Assembly (NCBI RefSeq): GCF_002051585.1
Contig: NZ_MZGX01000015.1
Location: 1-64,000, forward strand
DNA: 64,000 nt
Source: Ruminiclostridium hungatei
Lineage (GTDB): Bacteria; Bacillota; Clostridia; Acetivibrionales; DSM-1351
Direction of reading: 5' to 3'
In this document: positions 52,415-60,926 of the stretch, piece by piece
How the letters are laid out: each line of letters opens with the position of its first letter
Position numbering within the stretch: position 1 is the stretch's first letter
Translations under genes and position numbers: made by a program
The notes under the pieces: generated by a model
The model's database searches: none
What the model saw: the letters and a program-made list of their open reading frames with translations, nothing else
What the model was told of the DNA's origin: nothing

Positions 52415-54835
52415 ATGGACAGAAAGGAAAGTATTAATATAACAGGAATGTCCTGTGCGGCCTGTGCTGCCAGAATTGAAAAGGGACTGAACAAGCTGGA
52501 GGGTGTCAGGCAGGCGGCTGTGAATTTTGCAATGGAGAAGGCCACTGTTGAGTATGATGATTCTCTTGTGGTTCTGGAAAAAATAAATGAGACTGTCAGA
52601 AAACTAGGTTATGAGGTCTTGGAGAAAGAGACTTTAAATAATAACAAGGTGGAGTTAAAGATTACAGGAATGAGCTGCGCCGCATGCTCGGCCAAAATAG
52701 AACGAAGGCTGGGCAAGCTGGAGGGTATTGCATCTGCAGCGGTAAATCTTGCCACAGAAAAGGCGGCCATTGAATTTGATCCTGACCAGGTAAAGGTTTC
52801 AGATATAATAAATATAATCGGAAACCTGGGCTATAAGGCAGAAAGGGTGGAAGATTTAACCCAGGACAGGGAAAAGGCCCTGAGAGAAAAGGAAGTCAGA
52901 AAACTAAAAAGGGAATTGATTACTTCAGCAGTTCTGAGTTCTCCTTTAATACTTGCAATGCTGCTGTCAATGATAAAGATTGATGTTGCTTTTTTGCACA
53001 ACGAGTATTTCCAGCTTGTCATAGCAACTCCGGTGCAGTTTATAATAGGACTGCGTTTTTATAAAAATGCATACCACGCACTCAGAGCAAAGAGTGCCAA
53101 TATGGATGTGCTTATTGCCATGGGTACCTCGGCGGCGTATTTCTTCAGCATATATAATGCATTTTTTGTACCGGCTCAGCCCGGAGTAATGATGAAGGAA
53201 CTTTATTTTGAAGCCGGAGCTGTCATTATTACCTTGATACTTTTAGGAAAGTATTTTGAAGCGGTGGCAAAAGGAAAGACTTCAGAAGCGATAAAGAAGC
53301 TTATGGGACTTCAGGCCAAGACTGCAAGAATAATTCTGGACGGTGTTGAAAAAGACATACCTGTTGAAGAGGTTGAAACCGGATATGTAGTTGTTGTAAG
53401 GCCGGGAGAAAAAATACCCGTAGACGGACGGATTGTTGAAGGAAATTCTTCCATTGATGAATCCATGCTCACAGGTGAAAGCCTTCCAGTAGAAAAAAAG
53501 GCCGGCGATATGGTAATAGGGGCGACCATTAATAAATTTGGAACCTTTAAATTCGAGGCCACCAAAATCGGCAAAGATACCGCACTTTCTCAAATAATTA
53601 AGCTGGTGGAAGAGGCTCAGGGCTCAAAAGCTCCTATTCAGAAAATAGCCGACAAGGTTTCAGGAATTTTCGTGCCTGTGGTAATTGCCATAGCCCTTGT
53701 TACTTTCCTGGTATGGTATCTGATTGCCGGTGACTTTACCGGAGCCATTGTGAGTGCAGTTTCCGTGCTGGTCATAGCCTGCCCCTGCGCACTGGGACTG
53801 GCCACTCCCACAGCTATCATGGTGGGTACCGGCAAGGGTGCTGAAAACGGTATTCTCATTAAAGGCGGGGAACACCTGGAAAGGGCATATAAGCTGAACA
53901 GCATTGTGCTTGATAAAACAGGAACCATTACAAAGGGCAAACCAGAGGTAACCGACGTAATACCCGTAAATGGGCTGGATGCCGCTGAGCTTCTCAAACT
54001 GGCTGCAATTTCGGAAAAGAACTCCGAGCATCCTTTAGGGGCAGCAATTTACGAAAAAGGTAAGTCAGACTTTGAGAGTATTCCAGATCCTGAAGAGTTT
54101 GAGGCAATACCGGGAAGAGGAGTAAGAGCGGTTGCCGGAGGCAGGGAGATTTTCATCGGAACCAGAAAACTTCTTGGGGAAAAAGGGATTGACATATACA
54201 GCCTGGAAGATATTATTGCGGGGCTTGAAGACGAGGGTAAAACTGCAATGCTCATGGCTGTGGAAGGCAAGGCAGAAGCTGTATTGGCTGTTGCGGATAC
54301 CTTGAAGGAAAATTCCGAAGAAGCCATACAGCAGTTGATAAAAATGGGTATTGAAGTATATATGATAACCGGCGACAATAAAAGAACTGCTGCAGCAATA
54401 GCCAAAAAGGTAGGTATAAAGAATGTGCTGGCGGAGGTTCTACCCGAGCACAAGGCGGAAGAGGTAGAGAAGCTGAAAAAGCAGGGAAGGATTGTGGCAA
54501 TGGTGGGAGACGGTATAAATGACGCGCCGGCACTTGCAACTGCGGATATTGGCATGGCCATCGGGACAGGCACTGATGTGGCCATTGAGGCTGCCGATAT
54601 TACATTGATGAATGGTGATCTGCGAACCATTCCCACAGCTATCAAATTATCCAAAAGGACAATGAACAAGATTAAGCAAAACCTGTTCTGGGCATTTATA
54701 TATAATATAATAGGTATTCCATTTGCCGCGCTGGGATTGCTGAGTCCTGTAATTGCCGGAGGAGCCATGGCTTTCAGTTCGGTCTCGGTAGTTACAAACT
54801 CTCTAAGCCTGAAAAGGTTCAGAGCTAAAAAATAG
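52415..54835 (+). CDS. copA: Copper-translocating P1B-type ATPase
   Basis: The 806-residue ATPase has two N-terminal HMA domains ([16 protein letters not shown] and [16 protein letters not shown]). Eight membrane helices follow, with the transport motif [13 protein letters not shown], phosphorylation site [12 protein letters not shown] in [13 protein letters not shown], the SEHPLG nucleotide-binding motif and [21 protein letters not shown] and the C-terminal [18 protein letters not shown] (YN/MxxSS) indicate a Cu(I) exporter. ATG 52415 follows AAAGGA; GTG 52397 is possible. It is the main export pump of the island. Confidence 0.95.
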   Translation: MDRKESINITGMSCAACAARIEKGLNKLEGVRQAAVNFAMEKATVEYDDSLVVLEKINETVRKLGYEVLEKETLNNNKVELKITGMSCAACSAKIERRLGKLEGIASAAVNLATEKAAIEFDPDQVKVSDIINIIGNLGYKAERVEDLTQDREKALREKEVRKLKRELITSAVLSSPLILAMLLSMIKIDVAFLHNEYFQLVIATPVQFIIGLRFYKNAYHALRAKSANMDVLIAMGTSAAYFFSIYNAFFVPAQPGVMMKELYFEAGAVIITLILLGKYFEAVAKGKTSEAIKKLMGLQAKTARIILDGVEKDIPVEEVETGYVVVVRPGEKIPVDGRIVEGNSSIDESMLTGESLPVEKKAGDMVIGATINKFGTFKFEATKIGKDTALSQIIKLVEEAQGSKAPIQKIADKVSGIFVPVVIAIALVTFLVWYLIAGDFTGAIVSAVSVLVIACPCALGLATPTAIMVGTGKGAENGILIKGGEHLERAYKLNSIVLDKTGTITKGKPEVTDVIPVNGLDAAELLKLAAISEKNSEHPLGAAIYEKGKSDFESIPDPEEFEAIPGRGVRAVAGGREIFIGTRKLLGEKGIDIYSLEDIIAGLEDEGKTAMLMAVEGKAEAVLAVADTLKENSEEAIQQLIKMGIEVYMITGDNKRTAAAIAKKVGIKNVLAEVLPEHKAEEVEKLKKQGRIVAMVGDGINDAPALATADIGMAIGTGTDVAIEAADITLMNGDLRTIPTAIKLSKRTMNKIKQNLFWAFIYNIIGIPFAALGLLSPVIAGGAMAFSSVSVVTNSLSLKRFRAKK

Positions 54836-54896
54836 TATGTCGGTACAAGAGATTTTGGTGTAAAATTTTAATTAGGTGTATAGCATTTAATTATGC

Positions 54897-55171
54897 TACC
54901 CTCTATTAACAATGTACAATACGTTTTTGAGCGGCGAATTTACCCTTCGGCTACGTTGAAGCCGTTTGTAAGGTACAAAGCCTTCCTTCGCGTCTTCGCC
55001 TTGCCGCAAGCCAAATTCTCTCGCTCAAAAATCTCCGACCTCACACCGAGATATTTTGGCAATTTTCGAGGCGGATGGACGCAGCCTTGCTGATGCAAGG
55101 CAAGGACGACAACAAAGAAAAGTGGCAAAATAGCCGGTGTGAGGCGTGTTACACATTGTCAATAGAGGGTA
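54897..55171 (-). mobile_element. 275-bp MITE-like element, copy 2
   Basis: This is the inverted copy of 9562-9836, with the same length and TIR (TACCCTCTATTAACAATGT on the left). It lies between copA and copZ, 61 bp after copA, and TA flanks both ends. By eye only about four positions differ. The 62-codon frame is also open here (54940-55128, minus), with two amino-acid changes. Confidence 0.88.
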
Positions 55172-55206
55172 ATATGGCTTGATAAATTAAACAGGAGGAA
55201 TTGAAA

Positions 55207-55422
55207 ATGGCAAAACAAATAATTGATATAACTGTTGAGGGAATGTCCTGCAGTCACTGTGAAAACAGCGTAAAGAAAGCTGTGGGAGCATTGCAGGGAG
55301 TAGACAGGGTTTCTGTGGATCTTGCGGGAAAAAGGGTCACAGTGGAATTTGATCCGGGAGAAGTAACAGGAGAGGCTATTTTTAATGCTATTGAGGATCA
55401 GGGCTACGAGGTTATAAAGTAA
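55207..55422 (+). CDS. copZ: CopZ-like copper chaperone
   Basis: The 71-residue single HMA domain protein carries ITVEGMSCSHCENSVKKAVG with the metal-binding CxxC. The beta-alpha-beta fold ends VTVEFDPGEVTGEAIFNAIE. It should deliver Cu(I) to CopA. ATG 55207 (MAKQIIDI) follows AGGAGGAA; TTG 55201 is also in frame. The gene is separated from copA by the 275-bp repeat, which may have changed its expression. Confidence 0.92.
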   Translation: MAKQIIDITVEGMSCSHCENSVKKAVGALQGVDRVSVDLAGKRVTVEFDPGEVTGEAIFNAIEDQGYEVIK

Positions 55423-55476
55423 ACACCTTGTTCCTGGGGCAAGTATAACATGGCAAGTTATCAGGATTTCAAACAA

Positions 55477-55510
55477 GACACCTCGCTTTTCAGGAAGCGG
55501 GGTATCTTTG
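55477..55510 (+). terminator. Terminator after copZ
   Basis: GACACCTCGCTT pairs with AAGCGGGGTATC with one mismatch and a wobble, followed by TTTG. The stem spans 55477-55506. Confidence 0.65.
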
Positions 55511-55588
55511 TATGGAATCCCGCTGCAGGAGCAGCAGTATGCAATGACAACAGCAAATAATTCAACGTATTAACAGGGAGTTCCATAT

Positions 55589-56281
55589 ATGAGTCAATTA
55601 AAAAAGATACTTGTGGTGGATGATGAACATAAAATAGTGGATGTTGTAAAGTCCTACCTTGAGCATAGTGGATACCGGGTATTTACAGCTTTTAGCGGAA
55701 ATGAGGCGCTACGGCTTTTTGAGAAGGCCGGTCCGGATCTGGTAATTCTTGATTTGATGCTTCCGGATATTTCAGGAACAGCTATACTCAGTCAAATAAG
55801 GAAGCAGTCAAAGGTGCCTGTCATAATGCTCACTGCCCGAGTTGAAGAGGAGGATATTCTTAACGGACTTGATACCGGGGCGGACGACTATGTTACAAAG
55901 CCCTTCAGTCCCAGGCAGCTTGTGGCAAGAGCCGCAGCAGTATTGAGAAGGACGGCCTCCGAAATGTCTGTGCCTGAGGAAGTTTTGGTGTTGGGGGATA
56001 TTGTGATTGATGCTTTGAAGCATGAAGTAAAAAAGAAGGATGAGATTATAAACGTTACTCCAAATGAATATAAAATCCTCCAGACCATGCTCAGGTATCC
56101 CAATAAGACCTTTACCCGTGAGGAATTGATAGCAATAGCCTTTGGAGAGGATTTTGAAGGCTTTGACAGAACAATAGATACCCACATCAAAAACCTGCGG
56201 CAGAAAATTGAGGACAACCCCAAGTCTCCGCAATACCTGCAAACAGTCCACGGAGTCGGGTACAGGCTGGCGGTCCGGTGA
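55589..56281 (+). CDS. OmpR-family response regulator
   Basis: The 230-residue regulator has a receiver domain (LVVDDEHKIVDVVKSYLEHS, phospho-Asp in LVILDLMLPDISG, MLTARVEEEDILNG, KPFSPRQL) and a winged-helix DNA-binding domain (VTPNEYKILQTMLRYPNKTF, TIDTHIKNLRQKIEDNPKSP, VHGVGYRLAV). It pairs with the histidine kinase 90 bp downstream. Because copZ ends 166 bp upstream, metal or envelope stress is a possible signal, but nothing in the sequence shows it. Confidence 0.93.
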   Translation: MSQLKKILVVDDEHKIVDVVKSYLEHSGYRVFTAFSGNEALRLFEKAGPDLVILDLMLPDISGTAILSQIRKQSKVPVIMLTARVEEEDILNGLDTGADDYVTKPFSPRQLVARAAAVLRRTASEMSVPEEVLVLGDIVIDALKHEVKKKDEIINVTPNEYKILQTMLRYPNKTFTREELIAIAFGEDFEGFDRTIDTHIKNLRQKIEDNPKSPQYLQTVHGVGYRLAVR

Positions 56282-56371
56282 GCTGAAGGCAAACCGGGCG
56301 TAAAGCATTAAGAGGCCGATGAATAACGGATTTATGAATAAAAAATTTAGGTAGCGAAGGGTGAAAAGCAA

Positions 56372-57772
56372 ATGATGAACAGCCTTCGGACAAAACTGTC
56401 CTTATCATATATAATTGCTGCGGTTATTATTGTTTTTTTAATCAATATACTGACCAATTTGTTTGTTGTGAAGCATTTTAAAGAGTATGTAAATGAGAAC
56501 CAGCAGCTAAGGAATAAAGAAATAGTAGCCACTCTGGCCGCCCAATACAAGGGAAATGGAAAATGGAATCTGGATTCTGTGGCCTCTATCGGAGAAAGTT
56601 ATCTTGTAAACGGGATAATAATCAAGGTTGTAGATGCCAAGGGGAGTATCCTTTGGGATGCAAAGGAACATAACAACGGAATGTGCCAGAAAATAATCGA
56701 GCATATGGCCGCAAATGCAAGCGGAGCATCTGAAACCAAGGCATCCCAGTACAGTGCGGTACCATATTCTCTTTATAGCAGCCTCAATAAAGTGGGCATG
56801 GTGGAAATCGGCCCTTACCTGCCTGACTATTTGAATGAACATGACAAGGCATTTATAGAGGCCTTTAACGGTGTACTCATGGGTGTGGGCGTATTTTCCC
56901 TTATATTTGCACTGCTCCTGGGGACAATCATGTCAAGACGGCTGAGTTCACCCATATCAAGGGTAATCTCTGCTGCCGGCTCTATTTCAAAGGGTTTTTA
57001 TAATGAGAGGATAGCTCAAAGCACAAATATAACCGAGATAATCGAATTGACATCTACTGTAAATAATCTGGCGGAGTCTCTGGAGCAGCAGGAGGCGCTG
57101 AGAAAAAGACTGACAGGAGATGTTGCCCATGAACTCCGAACACCTCTGGCCACCCTGCAAAGCCATATGGAAGCAATGATTGATGGCATCTGGACGGCAG
57201 ATGCGGAAAGGTTAAGAAGCTGCCATGAGGAAATAGTCCGTATCAGCAAGCTGGTGGGGGATTTGGAGAAGCTGACGAAATATGAGAATGAAAAGCTGGT
57301 TATGGAAAAGACGGATTTTGATGTTGGTGAGCTTGCCAAAAGACTGCTGCAAAATTTTGAAAGCCAGTTTTTGGGGAAGGATATAAGGCTGGAATTCACG
57401 GAAACCGAGGCTATTATATATGCGGACAGGGATAAAATCAGCCAGGTGCTTGTAAATCTTTTTTCAAATGCACTAAAGTTTACAGCGGCGGGAGGCAGGG
57501 TTTCAGTGCTGGTTTTACGTGAGCAGGGCTGTGTGAAGATTGTTGTGGAAGACAATGGGGTGGGGATTCCCGGTGAGGACCTGCCATATATTTTTGAAAG
57601 ATTCTACAGGGCCGACAAGTCCAGAAACAGGTTGACAGGAGGTTCGGGGATAGGGCTCACCATAAGCAGAGCCATTATAAATGCCCATGAGGGCTCTATA
57701 GACGTTGAAAGCATACCGGACAGGGGGACGAAATTTACGGTAATCCTGCCGGAAAGTTTCACCCAGGGTTAA
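56372..57772 (+). CDS. BaeS-like sensor histidine kinase
   Basis: The 466-residue kinase has a first membrane helix (YIIAAVIIVFLINILTNLFV), an extracellular sensor of about 130 residues, a second helix (VLMGVGVFSLIFALLLGTIM), HAMP (RRLSSPISRVISAAGSISKG), HisKA (DVAHELRTPLATLQSHMEAM, phospho-His) and HATPase_c (VNLFSNALKFTAAGGRV, DNGVGIPGEDLPYIFERFYR, GGSGIGLTISRAI). The helical arrangement is standard for BaeS-type sensors. It is co-transcribed with the response regulator. The signal is unknown. Confidence 0.92.
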   Translation: MMNSLRTKLSLSYIIAAVIIVFLINILTNLFVVKHFKEYVNENQQLRNKEIVATLAAQYKGNGKWNLDSVASIGESYLVNGIIIKVVDAKGSILWDAKEHNNGMCQKIIEHMAANASGASETKASQYSAVPYSLYSSLNKVGMVEIGPYLPDYLNEHDKAFIEAFNGVLMGVGVFSLIFALLLGTIMSRRLSSPISRVISAAGSISKGFYNERIAQSTNITEIIELTSTVNNLAESLEQQEALRKRLTGDVAHELRTPLATLQSHMEAMIDGIWTADAERLRSCHEEIVRISKLVGDLEKLTKYENEKLVMEKTDFDVGELAKRLLQNFESQFLGKDIRLEFTETEAIIYADRDKISQVLVNLFSNALKFTAAGGRVSVLVLREQGCVKIVVEDNGVGIPGEDLPYIFERFYRADKSRNRLTGGSGIGLTISRAIINAHEGSIDVESIPDRGTKFTVILPESFTQG

Positions 57773-57781
57773 ATTAAGAAA

Positions 57782-57828
57782 ATCTTAATAAATGCTCTGC
57801 ATAAGTTTGGGAAATAATATGCTATAAT
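57782..57828 (+). promoter_or_regulatory. Candidate VanR-type operator and promoter of vanR
   Basis: ATCTTAATAAATGCT (57782-57796) recurs nearly unchanged before the ligase gene (59716-59730). A perfect -10, TATAAT, lies at 57823-57828 with no good -35, as expected of an activator-dependent promoter. The operator sits about 40-50 bp upstream of the probable start point. Confidence 0.55.
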
Positions 57829-57876
57829 TTTCAGTATACGTGCTGTATAAATGTTATTTTAAGGTGGTAAACCGTT

Positions 57877-58572
57877 ATGTCCGTTAATATACTTGTGGTT
57901 GATGATGAGAAGGAAATTGCCGACCTGGTGGAACTGTATCTGACCAATGAAAACTACTGCGTGAATAAATTCTATAATCCCTTGGAAGCCTTGCACAGCA
58001 TTGAAAGCATAAAATATGACCTGGCGGTATTGGACGTTATGATGCCTGAACTGGACGGCTTTACCCTATGCAAGAAAATAAGGGAAAAGTACAATTTCCC
58101 TGTAATCATGCTGACTGCAAAGATAGAAGAGCTGGATAAAATAAATGGTTTGACACTGGGCGCTGACGATTACATCACAAAGCCGTTCAGCCCCCTGGAA
58201 ATGGTCGCTCGTGTCAAGGCCCAGCTCAGGAGATTTACCAGGTATAATGAAGGTATCCAGCAAAATAATGATATAATTGAAGTTTCAGGTCTGGTAATGA
58301 ACAGGTCCACCCATCAGTGTACATTGAATGAAACCCCATTGCTGCTTACGCCCATTGAGTTTTCCATTCTCTGGCTGCTGTGTGAGAACAGGGGACAGGT
58401 TATCAGCTCTGAAAGGCTGTTTCAGGAAGTATGGGGAGAGAAATATTTTACCGGCAGCAATAATACCGTAATGGTACATATCAGACATCTGCGTGAAAAA
58501 ATGAAAGAACCTGCAAATAATCCAAAGTTTATAAAAACCGTATGGGGAGTTGGATATAAGATTGAAAAATGA
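57877..58572 (+). CDS. vanR: VanR-type response regulator
   Basis: The 231-residue OmpR-family regulator has the receiver Asp in LAVLDVMMPELDGFTLCKKI, KPFSPLEMVARVKAQLRRF, and a DNA-binding domain with LTPIEFSILWLLCENRGQVI, NNTVMVHIRHLREKMKEPAN and VWGVGYKIEK. It is closest in outline to VanR of VanC/VanG-type clusters. Context makes the van call: the overlapping vanS, then a VanG-type ligase and VanT racemase. AAGGTGG precedes ATG 57877. Whether glycopeptides trigger it is not known. Confidence 0.85.
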   Translation: MSVNILVVDDEKEIADLVELYLTNENYCVNKFYNPLEALHSIESIKYDLAVLDVMMPELDGFTLCKKIREKYNFPVIMLTAKIEELDKINGLTLGADDYITKPFSPLEMVARVKAQLRRFTRYNEGIQQNNDIIEVSGLVMNRSTHQCTLNETPLLLTPIEFSILWLLCENRGQVISSERLFQEVWGEKYFTGSNNTVMVHIRHLREKMKEPANNPKFIKTVWGVGYKIEK

Positions 58573-59692
58573 TTTCAGGCGGGTCAAGACCAAAATACTG
58601 CTGCAAATATTGCTGACGGGTCTGATTACAGTGGTGGTAGGACTGTTTATTCTGCATTTTCTGATTGACGATGCCTTGCAGGAGCCCTTTGCAGAAGGCT
58701 TTGTTGCGCTGCTTCAAAGGGTGTTCCACATAGGCTACTGGAGTGCGGCGGATATTTATGCAATGATATTCAGAAATAACAAGGGACTCCTTCTGGGTAT
58801 CGGCTTTGTATTTCTTCTGCTGATATTTATCTATGTGGCTATGTCAAGGTATACCCGGTATTTTAAAAAGATCAGTGACGGTATAGACCAGCTTCTGAAT
58901 GAAACAGAAGAGCCGGTGGCGTTCCCCCGGGAATTGGAGTTTATGGAAACAAAGCTTAATACAGTCAAAAGCACACTTGAAAAAAGAAGGGTTGCAGCAC
59001 TTGAAAGTGAAAGAAGAAAAAATGATCTTGTAGTATATCTGGCTCACGATATCAAAACCCCTCTGACTTCGGTTATCGGATATCTGAGCCTTTTGCATGA
59101 AGCTCCTGACATGCCGGTGGAGCAGCGGATAAGGTATACCGGCATTACGCTTGAAAAGGCATACAGGCTGGAACAGCTTATTAACGAATTTTTTGAAATT
59201 ACAAGGTTTAATCTTCAGACCATAACGCTGGTAAAAGAAGATGTAAACCTTACCTTGATGCTTGAGCAAATGGCAGATGAATTTTACCCCGCCCTTTCTC
59301 CTCAAAATAAGGAGGCGGTGGTGGAGACAGATGGAAATATAATGATTTTTGCCGATTCAGATAAGCTTGGAAGGGTATTCAACAATATTCTCAAGAACGC
59401 AGCAGCCTACAGTTGCGAAAACAGCACAATAAATATAACTGCTGCGGCAAGAGGGGAAAATGTCATCGTCAGGTTTAGAAACAGAGGGAAGATGATACCT
59501 CCGGACAAGCTTGAAAGCATCTTTGAAAAATTTTACCGGCTTGACTCCTCACGATCCAGCAATACCGGCGGTGCCGGGCTGGGCCTTGCAATAGCAAAAG
59601 AAATAGTCGTACTGCATGGAGGAGATATCTCGGCAGAGAGCAATGAAGCGTTCACCCAGTTTACTGTGAGAATCCCCATAAACAAAATATGA
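58550..59692 (+). CDS. vanS: VanS-type sensor histidine kinase
   Basis: The 380-residue kinase has two membrane helices (ILLQILLTGLITVVVGLFIL and LLLGIGFVFLLLIFIYVAMS) around a short extracellular loop of about 45 residues, as in VanS. HisKA is VYLAHDIKTPLTSVIGYLSL; the ATPase part has VFNNILKNAAAYS and TGGAGLGLAIAKEI, with FYRLDSSRSSNTGG. The start is TTG 58550 or TTG 58562, both overlapping the vanR end. The small sensor loop and place beside a D-Ala:D-Ser ligase support vanS, but a different wall stress could be sensed. Confidence 0.85.
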   Translation: MDIRLKNDFRRVKTKILLQILLTGLITVVVGLFILHFLIDDALQEPFAEGFVALLQRVFHIGYWSAADIYAMIFRNNKGLLLGIGFVFLLLIFIYVAMSRYTRYFKKISDGIDQLLNETEEPVAFPRELEFMETKLNTVKSTLEKRRVAALESERRKNDLVVYLAHDIKTPLTSVIGYLSLLHEAPDMPVEQRIRYTGITLEKAYRLEQLINEFFEITRFNLQTITLVKEDVNLTLMLEQMADEFYPALSPQNKEAVVETDGNIMIFADSDKLGRVFNNILKNAAAYSCENSTINITAAARGENVIVRFRNRGKMIPPDKLESIFEKFYRLDSSRSSNTGGAGLGLAIAKEIVVLHGGDISAESNEAFTQFTVRIPINKI

Positions 59693-59715
59693 AGGCTTTT
59701 AAAAGTTTAAAGAAT

Positions 59716-59730
59716 ATCGTAATAAATTCT
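59716..59730 (+). promoter_or_regulatory. Candidate VanR-type operator before vanG
   Basis: ATCGTAATAAATTCT matches the element before vanR at 13 of 15 positions and contains TCGTA-N-AAAT, similar to VanR binding boxes as remembered. It lies 145 bp before the ligase start. A clear -10 was not found. Confidence 0.5.
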
Positions 59731-59754
59731 TAAGTTTTTGATAAGGTGAATTTA

Positions 59755-59812
59755 AAAAACAACCTGTTAAAATTGACTACAATAATGTTGTCGTCAGACA
59801 GGTTGTTTTTTT
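59755..59812 (+). terminator. Hairpin between vanS and vanG, attenuator-like
   Basis: AAAACAACCTGT (about 59756-59767) pairs with ACAGGTTGTTTT (59798-59809) and is followed by TTTT. Within the loop GACTACAA/TTGTCGTC adds a smaller helix. It could stop read-through from vanRS, or attenuate transcription of vanG. Confidence 0.7.
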
Positions 59813-59860
59813 GCCAAAGCGCATTAATAATATGAAATTGTTAATTACGGGGAGATAGAC

Positions 59861-60913
59861 ATGAATAAGACAAGAGTTGCAGTTATATTCGGGGGTTGTT
59901 CAACAGAATATGAGGTTTCTTTAAAATCGGGAGCTGCTGTAATTGAAAACCTTAATAAAGCTTTATATGACATTGTTTTAGTTGGTATCACCAAAGAAGG
60001 AAACTGGTTGAGGTATTTTGGCGGTGTTGAAGAAATTATAAAGGATACCTGGCATCTGGACAAGAACTGCAGACCGGCCGCTTTTTCTCCTGACAGGGGC
60101 CGTACTGCACTCCTTGAGTTTTGCGGCAGCGGATTTATAACAACACAGATTGATGTTGCCTTTCCGGTAATGCATGGGAAGAATGGTGAGGATGGAACAC
60201 TGCAAGGGCTTCTTGAGCTTGCAGGAATTCCCTTCGTGGGGTGCGGGACTTTGAGCTCCGCACTTTGCATGGATAAGGATACGGCACACAAGCTTGCTCA
60301 AATCTCAGGTGTCAGAGTGCCGCCTTCCATAACCGCCGAAGATTATACGGACATACGGGATATTATCAAAAAGACCGAAACCCTGAGATATCCGATGTTC
60401 GTTAAGCCTGCGAGAGCAGGCTCCTCCTTTGGAATAACAAAGGTCAGTTATTCGGAAGAATTGTATGCTGCAATAACTGAAGCCTTCCGGCATGATTCAA
60501 AGATAGTGATTGAAGAAGCAGTGGAGGGGTTCGAGGTGGGCTGTGCAGTACTGGGAAATAACAACGAGCTGATGGTGGGAGCTGTGGATGAAATAGAGCT
60601 GCAGCAGGGCTTCTTTGATTATCGTGAAAAGTATACTCTGACATCCTCCAAAATACATCTGCCCGCGAGAATTGACAGCCAAACCGCAGAAAGAATCAGG
60701 GAAACAGCCTTGAGGCTATACAGGGCATTGGGCTGCAAGGGCTTTGCAAGGGTTGACATGTTTTTGACTCCCGCAGGAAATATTGTCTTTAACGAAATAA
60801 ATACCATACCGGGCTTTACAGCACAAAGCAGATATCCCAGGATGCTGGAAGCCGCAGGCATTAACTTTGGGGAGGTACTGGACAGGTTAATCAGTCTGGC
60901 CATACACGGATAA
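59861..60913 (+). CDS. vanG: D-Ala:D-Ser ligase (VanG type)
   Basis: The 350-residue ATP-grasp enzyme has VAVIFGGCSTEYEVSLKSGA, FPVMHGKNGEDGTLQGLLEL, GTLSSALCMDKDTAHKLAQI, the omega-loop GFFDYREKYTLTSSKIHLPA and EINTIPGFTAQSRYPRM. The first and third blocks closely match VanG/VanC-type ligases that make D-Ala-D-Ser. In D-Ala-D-Ala ligases the omega-loop carries an invariant Tyr; here FFDY..EKY is of the VanG form. GGGGAG precedes ATG 59861. vanT follows after 13 bp. It would give vancomycin-insensitive precursors if expressed. Confidence 0.88.
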   Translation: MNKTRVAVIFGGCSTEYEVSLKSGAAVIENLNKALYDIVLVGITKEGNWLRYFGGVEEIIKDTWHLDKNCRPAAFSPDRGRTALLEFCGSGFITTQIDVAFPVMHGKNGEDGTLQGLLELAGIPFVGCGTLSSALCMDKDTAHKLAQISGVRVPPSITAEDYTDIRDIIKKTETLRYPMFVKPARAGSSFGITKVSYSEELYAAITEAFRHDSKIVIEEAVEGFEVGCAVLGNNNELMVGAVDEIELQQGFFDYREKYTLTSSKIHLPARIDSQTAERIRETALRLYRALGCKGFARVDMFLTPAGNIVFNEINTIPGFTAQSRYPRMLEAAGINFGEVLDRLISLAIHG

Positions 60914-60926
60914 AAGAGAGGTGCAT

